From: an uncultured Draconibacterium sp.
Lineage (GTDB): Bacteria; Bacteroidota; Bacteroidia; Bacteroidales; Prolixibacteraceae
Reading direction: 5' to 3'
NCBI RefSeq assembly: GCF_963677565.1
Contig: NZ_OY781981.1
Coordinates: forward strand, 992,001 to 1,056,000
DNA: 64,000 nt
This document shows, piece after piece, positions 52,627 through 61,500 of this stretch. The translations under genes and the position numbers were made by a program. Below the pieces are notes generated by a model that was given only the letters and a program-made list of their open reading frames with translations, had not been told where the DNA came from and did no database searches. Position 1 is the stretch's first letter, and each line of letters begins with the position of its first letter.

Positions 52627-53366
52627 ATTTTTTCTTCGCACTCGGCCTGGTACTCGGCAAAGGTTTTGTTTGTTGGGTATTTCTTGGTGAGTATTTTAAA
52701 ATGTTGCAACCCAACTTCCGGTTTATCCTCAATTTTCTGATACATGCGCGCCAGGAAAAAATCAGCCACAGTGTTTAATATCACATTGTCTTCGGCGGCG
52801 AGTTTTTCCATTCGTTTAAGTTTCTTTTCGCGGGCTTCCGATTTTTTGGCGTTGGCAAAAAAGTTAATGTTTTCGATGTATTGATACATAATTACATAGC
52901 TCTCGAAAAGTTTTTGTTCGTCGCCGGTAAAAGGCGGATCTTCTTTTTCAATATCGGCAATTAAATCTCTGATATCGGAGCGGGCGGAAAGCATTCCGAA
53001 AATGTTGAATTTCTTTTTGTCATAACGCAGTTGGTACGATCGTACAATTATCTGACGCATCTTTTGCTCGTAGGTATCGGTTTCGGGAAGCAGCGATGCA
53101 TCAATTAAGTCTCCTAATTTGTTCGAGTTTTCTTTTGAATAGGTAGTGCGGTATTTCCACCAATGCAAATCGAGGTTTAAAAAAGTGCGGTAAAAGTCGT
53201 TCAGTTCGTCTTTGCCGTTTGTATAAGTTTTTTCGGCATCGATAAGATTTTGCTGGTAAATTAAGGTGAAAACACGGTTGGCAATGCTGTCGTTATTTGC
53301 ATTATTTGCCCACGTTGACAGGCTGAAACACACTAAAAAAATCGAAAAAAGTACCCTTTGAATCAT
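52623..53366 (-). CDS. Secreted helical (TPR-like) protein, paralog A
   Basis: A 247-residue protein with a signal peptide (1-20, LSTWANN). The rest is helical and contains YQLRYDKKKFNIFGMLSARS, YVIMYQYIENINFF and a C-terminal KKYPTNKTFAEYQAECEEK that reads like a TPR helix pair. The neighbouring gene at 53450-54184 encodes a similar protein: SYQLRYE-K-RF, LYSALFQYFDNYL, TYPENIKFKALLNECYK and a W-K segment (LHWWKY/MSYWKN). They are tandem duplicates. The function is unknown; the TPR-like ends suggest protein binding in the periplasm. It is 83 bp after its paralog on the same strand. Confidence 0.78.
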   Translation of the reverse strand: MIQRVLFSIFLVCFSLSTWANNANNDSIANRVFTLIYQQNLIDAEKTYTNGKDELNDFYRTFLNLDLHWWKYRTTYSKENSNKLGDLIDASLLPETDTYEQKMRQIIVRSYQLRYDKKKFNIFGMLSARSDIRDLIADIEKEDPPFTGDEQKLFESYVIMYQYIENINFFANAKKSEAREKKLKRMEKLAAEDNVILNTVADFFLARMYQKIEDKPEVGLQHFKILTKKYPTNKTFAEYQAECEEKI

Positions 53367-53449
53367 CTCACAAATTTTGTGTAAAGTAAAAAGTTTCTTT
53401 GATCAAATCTTGCGGATAAAACAGAAAATTACGCAAAATGTTTGAAAAC

Positions 53450-54184
53450 CTATTTTAACTGCTTGTAGCATTCGTTCAGCAGCGCTTTAAACTTTATATT
53501 TTCGGGGTAAGTTTTGAGCAGCCATTGAAAGTAGTCGACAGCATTTTGGGGATTGTTCTCGTATTTTAGCCAGGTTTTTCCCAGAAAATAAGCAACCAGC
53601 GTTTTTGTAATTTGGCTTTCCGATTCGTACAACCTGGTCATGGTTGCTAATGCCTCGCTGCAGTTTTTTTTCTTGGTGGAAACAAAAAATGGTTTTAAAT
53701 AATTGTCGAAATATTGAAACAAAGCGGAATACAATTGGTACAGTTCCATCTGCTTGGGAGGAAGTTCTTCGTTTGTTTTTAGAGAAGAGAAAAGCGCTTT
53801 TGTTTCCTGCCGTGTTGAAATGGCTTTTATGAGTTTAAAACGTTTGAGCTCGTAACGCAACTGATACGACAACGTAACCAGGCGTATTGCCTGCTGCGTT
53901 GTTGATGTTGGAATTACAGGTGAAAGATTTTGTAAATCAGTTTCAAAAGTTTGATAATCGGGAGTGTCGGTGCCGGTAACATTTTTCCAGTAACTCATGT
54001 CAACAGAAAGTACGGCAAAAAAAATGGAGTCGATATTGTTTTTGTTGGCACGAAGAATTTCTTCAGCCTGTGTATAATGCTGGTTGTACATTTCATTAAA
54101 AATGCATTCAACAATACTATCTTTTGTGGATGCAAAAGCCTGAGAGGAGAGAAACAACAATAGGAGAATTACAAATTTTTGCAT
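53450..54184 (-). CDS. Secreted helical (TPR-like) protein, paralog B
   Basis: A 244-residue protein with a signal peptide (MQKFVILLLLFLSSQAFAST). Its layout parallels paralog A: DSIVECIFNEMYNQHYTQAEEI helix pair at the front, VDMSYWKN, LSYQLRYELKRFKLIKAIST, YQLYSALFQYFDNYLKPFF, and a C-terminal TPR-like AVDYFQWLLKTYPENIKFK. Sequence identity is modest, so the duplication is old. The ATG is 2 bp after the stop of the ElaA-type acetyltransferase gene, suggesting co-transcription with it. No family is recognised. Confidence 0.78.
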   Translation of the reverse strand: MQKFVILLLLFLSSQAFASTKDSIVECIFNEMYNQHYTQAEEILRANKNNIDSIFFAVLSVDMSYWKNVTGTDTPDYQTFETDLQNLSPVIPTSTTQQAIRLVTLSYQLRYELKRFKLIKAISTRQETKALFSSLKTNEELPPKQMELYQLYSALFQYFDNYLKPFFVSTKKKNCSEALATMTRLYESESQITKTLVAYFLGKTWLKYENNPQNAVDYFQWLLKTYPENIKFKALLNECYKQLK

Positions 54185-54186
54185 GT

Positions 54187-54639
54187 TTAATCTGCGTGGT
54201 TTTCAAACAGCATTCCGTAGTGCGGAATTCCATCTTCAAGGTATTCGTCGGTAACGATTTTAAATCCCAGGTCTTCGTAAAATTTACGCAGGTATTTTTG
54301 CGCACTTATTTTTATTTTCTCTGGCTTCCAGTTTTCCAGAATATAGCGTTTGGCTTCTTCCATCATTTGTATTCCCAATCCTGTCCCACGCACTGATTCT
54401 TTAACCACAACTCGCCCAATCGAATAATCATTAAACCGTGTGCCCGGTTTCAATAAGCGTGAGTAGGCCACAATTTGTCCGTCCTTTTCCATAAATTGGT
54501 GGATGGCATTTTTATCCAGCCCATCAATATCGTTGTAAACACAGTCCTGTTCAACCACAAAAATCTCTGCCCTAAGTTGAAGAATGTCGTAAAGTTCGTT
54601 TGTGGTGAGTTCTGAAAAATGTTTGAATTTAAAAGTCAT
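54187..54639 (-). CDS. elaA: ElaA-type GNAT N-acetyltransferase
   Basis: A 150-residue GNAT protein. Typical ElaA phrases are LYDILQLRAEIFVVEQDCVY, DIDGLDKNAIHQF, IVAYSRLLKPG, and the acetyl-CoA-binding SIGRVVVKESVRGTGLGIQM with the R/Q-x-x-G-x-G/A core (RGTGLG). A C-terminal LRKFYEDLGFKIVTDEYLEDGIPH is split by the usual GNAT helix. The acyl acceptor is unknown. It is 2 bp upstream of paralog B on the same strand. Confidence 0.92.
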   Translation of the reverse strand: MTFKFKHFSELTTNELYDILQLRAEIFVVEQDCVYNDIDGLDKNAIHQFMEKDGQIVAYSRLLKPGTRFNDYSIGRVVVKESVRGTGLGIQMMEEAKRYILENWKPEKIKISAQKYLRKFYEDLGFKIVTDEYLEDGIPHYGMLFENHAD

Positions 54640-54689
54640 AGTAGATGCAATGATAGTAATTTTTGGGAACTCTTTGGATTGAATTTTGA

Positions 54690-54797
54690 CCCCTAAATCC
54701 CCGAAGGGGACTTTTGGCCGGTGAATAGAATTAGCGATCTTGAAATCGGACCACTATCCTCATTCCTCCCCTTTGGGGAGGTTAGGTGGGGTTAGTT
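54690..54797. repeat. Pair of related GC-rich inverted-repeat modules in opposite orientation
   Basis: TCCCCGAAGGGGA at 54698-54710, preceded by CCCCTAAA, and CCTCCCCTTTGGGGAGG at 54765-54781 are hairpin modules. Read on the minus strand the second becomes CCCCACCTAACCTCCCCAAA followed by GGGGAGG. It therefore has the same plan as the first (CCCC, spacer, TCCCC-RAA-GGGGA) in the opposite direction. The second overlaps the last codons of the DUF559 gene. This is the appearance of a dispersed Bacteroidota intergenic repeat. Confidence 0.75.
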
Positions 54798-55182
54798 TGT
54801 CGACTTCATTTTTTATCGATCGAACAACTTTTTCAATATCATTTTCAATCTCTTCATTTGTAAAACGTATCACTTTATAGCCGATTGCAGCAAGTCTACT
54901 GGTTCTCTCGATTTCCTCACGTTTTTTAAATTGATGAATTTTTCCATCCACTTCAATGATCAGTTTGATTGAAAGTGCGACAAAATCAGGAATATAAAAA
55001 TCTATAATGTGCTGTCTTCTGAATTTTACGCCAAGCTGCTTGTTTCTTAACTTTTCCCAAAGCAACTTTTCCGCTTTGGTCATTTCATTTTTCAGCTTTT
55101 CGCGGTGGTCTTTATACTGCTTATAGAAATTTTTATTTGCAGTTTGCCAGCCTGGTTTTTTGTTTGGGTTATCAGAATCCAT
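54760..55182 (-). CDS. DUF559 family putative endonuclease
   Basis: A 140-residue protein of the DUF559 family, distantly like very-short-patch-repair and PD-(D/E)xK nucleases. Visible features are KLKNEMTKAEKLLWEKLRNK, GVKFRRQHIIDFYIPDF, then LIIEVDGKIHQF and ERTSRLAAIGYKVIRFTNEE. D/E and K residues in the DFYIPD and IEVDGxxH positions are the presumed active site. The last residues, LTPPNLPKGEE, are encoded by the inverted repeat at 54765-54781. Such tails recur in this family by my recollection. It is 12 bp after GntP. Function as a stand-alone nuclease is inferred, not shown; it could be a parasitic or mobile gene. Confidence 0.88.
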   Translation of the reverse strand: MDSDNPNKKPGWQTANKNFYKQYKDHREKLKNEMTKAEKLLWEKLRNKQLGVKFRRQHIIDFYIPDFVALSIKLIIEVDGKIHQFKKREEIERTSRLAAIGYKVIRFTNEEIENDIEKVVRSIKNEVDKLTPPNLPKGEE

Positions 55183-55194
55183 GATTTCTATTTT

Positions 55195-56553
55195 CTAAAA
55201 AAACAAACTAACCAACATCGTAAACGCCAGCCCGCAAACGGCAATTATCGATTCCATAACCGTCCAGCTTTGCAGGGTTTGTTTTTCGTTCATCCCAAAA
55301 TATTTTCCTACCAGCCAGAAACCACTATCGTTTACATGCGATAGTAAAGTTGCTCCCGATGCAATGGATAAAACAACCAACGCACGTTGCGGATCATTTA
55401 AGCCAAATTCGTTAAGTACCGGGGCAATAATTCCGGCTGCCGTAATCATTGCAACCGTTGCCGAACCTTGAGTTACGCGTACAATGGCAGCCAAAATCCA
55501 GGCCAGTAAAATTGGAGGGAGGGCAGAGTTCGCCATCGACTCGGCCATGATTTTTCCAATTCCGCTATCTACCAAAATTTGTTTTAAAACGCCGCCGGCG
55601 CCGGTAATCAGAATAATTATTCCTGCCGGGCCTAGTGCTTTGGTCGAAAGATCGAGGATCTTTTGTTTGCCCATTCCGCGTTTTATGCAAAGAAAGTAAA
55701 TAGCGATTAGTGTAGCGATGATTAGCGCGCAAAACGGATGCCCAAGAAATTCAAGTATATCAGTGTAAATGGATTGCTCCACAACATTTTTCGTAACAGC
55801 CAACCCCGTAAAAGTATTTACCAGGATCAGGAAAAGAGGGACTGCTATTATTAATGCAATCATTCGAAATGACGGTAGATTGTTCTCGTCATATTCTTTA
55901 ACGTTCTCGATTATAAATTCTTCGGGAGGTGTTAGATGTATTTTCTTCGCAATAATTTTTCCCCAAACTGGACCGGCAATAATCGCAGTGGGCAAACCAA
56001 TGATAAAGCCAAGCAGAATTACCCACCCCAGTTGTACATTAACAATATCGGCAACAGCAACCGGCCCGGGTGTTGGCGGGATAAAACTGTGAGTAGCAGC
56101 CAGCCCTGCCAGCAAAGGGATACCGTAGTATAACAACGATTTTTTTGTGTCACGCGAAAGCGCATAAATAATCGGAACCAGGATGATAAAACCGACATCG
56201 AAAAAAACGGGGATGGCAATAATAAAACCTGAAACAACCATTGCCCATGAAGCCCGGTCTTTACCAAATTTTTTAACCAGGTAATGTGCCAACGATTCTG
56301 CTCCGCCCGAGCTTTCAAGCATTTGCCCGAAAATGGCACCCAACCCTACAACAGTGGCTACAAAACCTAATGTTCCGGCCATTCCGTCCTGGATCGACTG
56401 AGTTATCTGTTTCAGTGGCATACCGGCAATAATACCAACATAAATAGCCGTGATAAGTAAAGCGATAAATGCCGAGATTTTTAGTTTTAGTACCATAAAA
56501 AGCAGCAAAGCAACTGCCGAAAGCACCATGAAGATCAGAAAAGGTGTACCCAT
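55195..56553 (-). CDS. GntP family gluconate:H+ symporter-like permease
   Basis: A 452-residue membrane protein with about 12 hydrophobic segments. GntP family phrases are MPLKQITQSIQDGMAGTLGF, GLGAIFGQMLESSGGAESLA, FVPTPGP-like FIPPTPGPVAVADIVNVQLGW (in part), VRVTQGSATVAMITAAGIIA and SHVNDSGFWLVGKYFGM. These match transporters of gluconate and related sugar acids. Length is normal. No gluconate kinase or dehydratase is near, so the substrate is not fixed; a glycerate, idonate or other aldonate specificity is possible. The DUF559 gene begins 12 bp downstream. Confidence 0.92.
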   Translation of the reverse strand: MGTPFLIFMVLSAVALLLFMVLKLKISAFIALLITAIYVGIIAGMPLKQITQSIQDGMAGTLGFVATVVGLGAIFGQMLESSGGAESLAHYLVKKFGKDRASWAMVVSGFIIAIPVFFDVGFIILVPIIYALSRDTKKSLLYYGIPLLAGLAATHSFIPPTPGPVAVADIVNVQLGWVILLGFIIGLPTAIIAGPVWGKIIAKKIHLTPPEEFIIENVKEYDENNLPSFRMIALIIAVPLFLILVNTFTGLAVTKNVVEQSIYTDILEFLGHPFCALIIATLIAIYFLCIKRGMGKQKILDLSTKALGPAGIIILITGAGGVLKQILVDSGIGKIMAESMANSALPPILLAWILAAIVRVTQGSATVAMITAAGIIAPVLNEFGLNDPQRALVVLSIASGATLLSHVNDSGFWLVGKYFGMNEKQTLQSWTVMESIIAVCGLAFTMLVSLFF

Positions 56554-56662
56554 TTGGTTTAGATTTAGTATCTGCTAAAGTTAGAATTTGTAGTGGTTCT
56601 GTCAAAATAATAGTTTCGTCAGGAATTGAACTGCTTTTGTGGTTCAACTTTCTTTGTAATTT

Positions 56663-56694
56663 TTGCGTTATGAAGTTACCATGTTTTATCTTTG
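56663..56694 (+). promoter_or_regulatory. Promoter of the tamA-tamB operon
   Basis: TTG (56663-56665), 21 bp, TATCTTTG (56687-56694) is a full promoter match. Start of transcription near 56701 would leave only about 16 nt before the TTG start codon at 56717. Confidence 0.75.
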
Positions 56695-56716
56695 ACTAAA
56701 CCTTAAATTCTTTTAC

Positions 56717-58537
56717 TTGAAATACATCCTTCTGACAATAGCATTATTTTTTTGCACGCTGTTTGGTTTTGCTCAGGAGAACTTAATGATAAGCAAAGTT
56801 AAGTTTCAGGGGAATAAACATGTGCATAAATCGCAACTGGAAGATGAAATTGCCATTGAAAAGAGTACGTGGATGAAACGTAAGATTTTTGGGAAAGAAC
56901 CGGTTTATTATTCCAGGGCGCTGTATAATGATGATATTGCCCGACTCCGGATTTTTTACCAAAAAGAAGGCTACCTGAATGTGCAATTTGACGAACCGGA
57001 AGTTACTATTGGAAAGAAGAATAGGGTAGCCATTACATTTATTATTCATGAAGGTGAACCAGTGACGATATCTGATATATCTTACAGAGTTGACAGTTTA
57101 AAAAACCTCGACGATGTTTTACAGGCTAAAGACAAAAGGAAACTTCTGCTTCAAACACAGGTAAACACATCGAAAAAATTCCGCGATGAGGCCATACTTA
57201 ATGATAAGCAGTTAATTGCCGAAACATTTTATGATTATGGTTACCCGTATACCAGTGTTGATTACAATTTGAAAGTTGATACAATTTCTAATATTACCTC
57301 GGTGCAGTGGGATATTGACCGCGGAAAATTAGCGTATATAGGAGAAACAACAATTACAGGAAACGAGCGTGTACCTTCAAAAAGTATACTTCGCCAGGTT
57401 GCCTACAGGGAAGGTGAAGTATGGAGTAAAAAGAAGATTGATCAGACACAGAAACAGATATACAATCAGGGTAACTACAGAATTGCTTCAATACGAACAA
57501 GAATCGAGGAAGAGCAGCTTGATACCATTCCCCTGCAAATACAAATCAGGGAAGCACCGCGTTGGTCGGCAAGGTTTGGTGCGGGTTATGGCCGCGAAGA
57601 TAAACTAAGGGCGTACACCGATTTGCAATACCTGGGCTTTATTACACATACCGGGCGTTTAAATTTTTATGCCAAACATTCAGGGCTCGAACCCTATAAT
57701 GTTTACCTGAAATTTTCACAACCATCGTTTCTGGTGCCAATAAATACCTTGAGTATTCACCCTTTCATACAAAAACAGGATGAACCTGGATATAAGCTTA
57801 AAAAATATGGAGCAAGTCTCACTTTTTTGCAGAACTTTTCAAAAGAATTGAATACTTCCATTGGTGTTGTTTACGAGGATGTTACACAGGATACAACCGG
57901 GTTGTTTACAGATAATGATTTTGATTTTGATGAGACAATATACAATAAACTGGGCCTTGTTTTAGGGGCAATATATAATAATGCCGATCCCATTCTCGAT
58001 CCGGTTCAGGGATATGCTATTTCATTTAATATGAAAACCAACGATGTTGTTTTTTCCGGAGACTTCCCTTTTTTCAGGATTTTAACGGAGTTTAAAACCT
58101 ATTTCGGAATACAACCTGGTGTGGTGTTGGCATTAAAAGGAAAAATTGGCGGTATTAAGCGAACTGACGGTGTAGATTTCATCCCCGTGGAAGAGAAATT
58201 CTATGCCGGTGGAAGTCACTCTGTACGTGGCTGGTCAAGAGGTAATCTTGGTCCGCAGAATGAGAATGGTATTCCCGTTGGTGGAAACAGTTTGTTAGAA
58301 ACCAGTGCCGAATTCAGGTTTGATATTGGACGCAGGATGAAGTTCAATGTGTTTATAGATGCAGGTAATGTTTGGGAAGATAGTTTCGAGTATCATATTA
58401 CCGATCTTCGTTATGCTGCAGGTTTAGGTTTGCGTTTTAAAACACCGGTAGGGCCGGCCGGAATTGATTTTGCAAGGCCTGTTTTCGATAGCGAAAATAA
58501 ATGGCAAGTACATTTTAATATTGGTCATTCTTTCTGA
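56717..58537 (+). CDS. tamA: BamA/TamA family outer-membrane protein (Omp85)
   Basis: A 606-residue Omp85 protein. Translation appears to start at TTG 56717, because the signal peptide MKYILLTIALFFCTLFGFAQ begins there and the next ATG lies beyond it. Three or so POTRA-like repeats follow (about 22-270: ISKVKFQGNKHVHKSQLEDE, ISDISYRVDSL, IGETTITGNERVPSKSIL). The surface-antigen barrel contains GGSHSVRGWSRGNLGP (the VRG lid-lock motif) and ends WQVHFNIGHSF. BamA-like proteins insert outer-membrane proteins. The immediately following TamB-like gene (3 bp gap) identifies it as TamA-like rather than the essential BamA. Confidence 0.9.
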   Translation: MKYILLTIALFFCTLFGFAQENLMISKVKFQGNKHVHKSQLEDEIAIEKSTWMKRKIFGKEPVYYSRALYNDDIARLRIFYQKEGYLNVQFDEPEVTIGKKNRVAITFIIHEGEPVTISDISYRVDSLKNLDDVLQAKDKRKLLLQTQVNTSKKFRDEAILNDKQLIAETFYDYGYPYTSVDYNLKVDTISNITSVQWDIDRGKLAYIGETTITGNERVPSKSILRQVAYREGEVWSKKKIDQTQKQIYNQGNYRIASIRTRIEEEQLDTIPLQIQIREAPRWSARFGAGYGREDKLRAYTDLQYLGFITHTGRLNFYAKHSGLEPYNVYLKFSQPSFLVPINTLSIHPFIQKQDEPGYKLKKYGASLTFLQNFSKELNTSIGVVYEDVTQDTTGLFTDNDFDFDETIYNKLGLVLGAIYNNADPILDPVQGYAISFNMKTNDVVFSGDFPFFRILTEFKTYFGIQPGVVLALKGKIGGIKRTDGVDFIPVEEKFYAGGSHSVRGWSRGNLGPQNENGIPVGGNSLLETSAEFRFDIGRRMKFNVFIDAGNVWEDSFEYHITDLRYAAGLGLRFKTPVGPAGIDFARPVFDSENKWQVHFNIGHSF

Positions 58538-58540
58538 TAA

Positions 58541-61500
58541 GTGGGAAAATTGATAAAATATCTGGCAATAGTGTTAGCAGTAATTTTACTGCTGATTACC
58601 GGCACTTTGCTGTTAACTCAAACTTCATTTTTTAAAGAAAAAGTGAAATTGCGGGTAATTGCTATGGTTGAAGATCAGCTGAACTTGAGTTTTAACATTG
58701 AAGAGCTTGATGGCAATTTTTACGATCATATAATTTTACGCAAGGTTGAACTTCGTAATGCAGATTCGATACTCGCCGCATTCAGCGATTTGGAAGTGCA
58801 TTATAATTTAAGGCCTTTGTTGCAGAAAAAGATCAGTATTGATTCGATCATTCTAAACGAACCTTATGTAAATGCCTGGCAAGATTCCGACAGTTTATGG
58901 AATTTTAGTACCATTTTGCCCGCCAACGAAGAACCCTCGGGCAACACTAAATCCTTTGATTATACCATTGAAGCCGGAATGCTTACAATTCGTAACGGGC
59001 ATGTTAATATTGCCTCGCATATTGCACCGATACCAACAAAAATTAATAAGATCAATCTATCGGCAGGGGGGAAATATAGTAGTTCGGAGATGAAGGTGAG
59101 ACTTAATAGTTTCCAATTTGCGAGCAAAGATCCGGATGTGGAACTAAAAGAGCTAAGAGGAAGCCTGGATATGACTGATGCAGGAATTCAAATCGATAGT
59201 TTGTTGCTTTTAGCTAATAAATCGGGCATTGATTTTAGTGGAACGTATTTTTCGCCCGAAAATATGGAAGGAAAAATTAGTGAAGGAGTGATTGATAACA
59301 ACGACCTGGCACTTTTTGTTCCATCATTTAAATTGCTTTGTTCGCCATCAATTAAAGTTGATTTTCAAGTGTTGAATGATTCGCTAAATGCCAGTGCTGT
59401 ATTGGAAAACCGGGGAGAACAGCTTCAGGCAAATCTCTCGTTACAGTCATTGTCGGCTTTGCAGTCGGGAGAAGAAAATGCTCCTTACCAGGCCGGTGTT
59501 CAGTTCAATAATGTTAATGTTGCTAACTGGCTTGACCTAGGCATTGAAAAAACACATTTAAATGGCACGGTAGAACTGGATGGAGCAAATCTTAAGGATT
59601 TAAAATCGGAAACCATTGTTATTGGAAAATTTCAAAATTCCTCATTTAACGAGATTGATTTAAGAACGTTTAATCTTAAAGGTGTGTATTTGGGCAATAG
59701 TTTATGGGCCGAGGTTGTTATTCGTTCCGATATTGGGGAAGCAGACCTCAGCGGGAAATTAAACTTAGCAGAAGTGCCTGAATATGAGGCGGACATTTTT
59801 ATGGAAAAATTTGAGCTTAGCAAGATGATTCCGGATTTGGCTTATACCATGCTTAACGGAAAAGTTGTGGCAAAAGGCAAAGGTTTCGATCCAAATGCAC
59901 TGAGAGTAAATGCCGGTATTTCTCTTTCGGGTAGCACAATTTACGAATACCCGCTTGATAGTATTAATGCTTTTGTAGATGTAAACGGACAATTCATTAA
60001 GGTCGACACTTTACAGGCATTTGCGCCCGGAGCGGCAATTTCCGGCAGTGGGCAGATGGAACTCGACTCCATGTTGTTACAATCAAAACTATACGGAAAT
60101 ATCAGTTCGCTTCAATTCCTCGACTCCATTTTTGAGTTACCCATAACGTTCGATTCTGCTTATACAGTAGCAAACCTTTCGGGGCCCGTTTCTGCTCTGA
60201 AAATCAATGGAATACTCGATCTGTTCAATGCCGATGGCTATACTCTTAGTGCGGAAACTACCCGCACAAACTACCGGGTAGATTTAACCAGCGATTCGTT
60301 AAATGTTGGCCTTCAGGGCAATGTCCACAATTTAAAATCGGGGAATATTGAGTTAGATACCGTTTTGTTCGATTATGATTATACAGACGGAGAAATGGCA
60401 GTAGATGCCGAACTAAAATGGACCGACATGTTTGATGCACAACTACAAGCTGCAATTGCGGTTGGCGATACCATGTCATTCTCCGTATTTGGGTTTGAGT
60501 TTAATTCTGATTGGGCCGATATCTATCTTGTTGACACCATGACTGCAACTCTCGATAATAATCAGTTTCTTGAGATCAATAATCTGACAATAAAAGACCG
60601 GCAGTTGGATGATTTTGTAATTGCAGTTGATGGAAACATATCGGCCAGCGACACCGGCAATTTTGAAATAAAAATAAATGATCTTGATTTAAATGAGCTA
60701 AATCGGATTCTGGGTGAGGAAATAATACTGGGAGGGAGACTAAATTCCAATTTCAGACTTTATGGTCGTTCCAATAATCCACTTATCGATGGGCACCTGG
60801 AAATAACTGATCCGAAGTATGGAAATTATGCATTTCAATCGATGCACACTGATTTTACCTATGCAAACGGAAAAGGCAATATGGAGTTAACTCTTCCTGA
60901 AATGGGTAACTCATTTTTTGCAGGAATCAGCGCTCCTTTTTCACTTTCTCTTGATTCATTACAATTCGGATTCAAACCGCCGGAAACCTATGAAGGATTA
61001 TTTATTCTCGATTCAATAGATATAACCAAGGCCGTAAAATCTTATGCTCCTAATGATAGTGTAAAAGGATTTTTCGATGCCAGGATCGAAACAAAAGGAA
61101 CACTTGATAATCCTCAGTTTTTTGGGAATTTTTATGTTCGAAACGGAATGTACAGCAACAAAAATCTGGGTATTGATTACAATGATATTTTTGCATCAGT
61201 TAGTTTTAACGGCAACGAAATAGCAATCGACACTATATGGGTTAAACAAAAAAACGGTTTAATCTCGGTTAATGGCGAGGTGGCTTTCGATTCCACGATA
61301 ATAAAAGGAAATATCAGCAGTTCCTCGGTAGAAGTGGATGCGAATAACTTTTTTCTCACCCGGCACCGCAATTACGAAATACTAATTGATGCGAATACAT
61401 TTTTAAGAACTGAAAAAGACAAGCCAGAATTTGGCGGAGAAATAAAAGTACTTCGGTCCGACTTGTATTTACCGGCTTTTATGAAAGAATCGAAAAGTGA

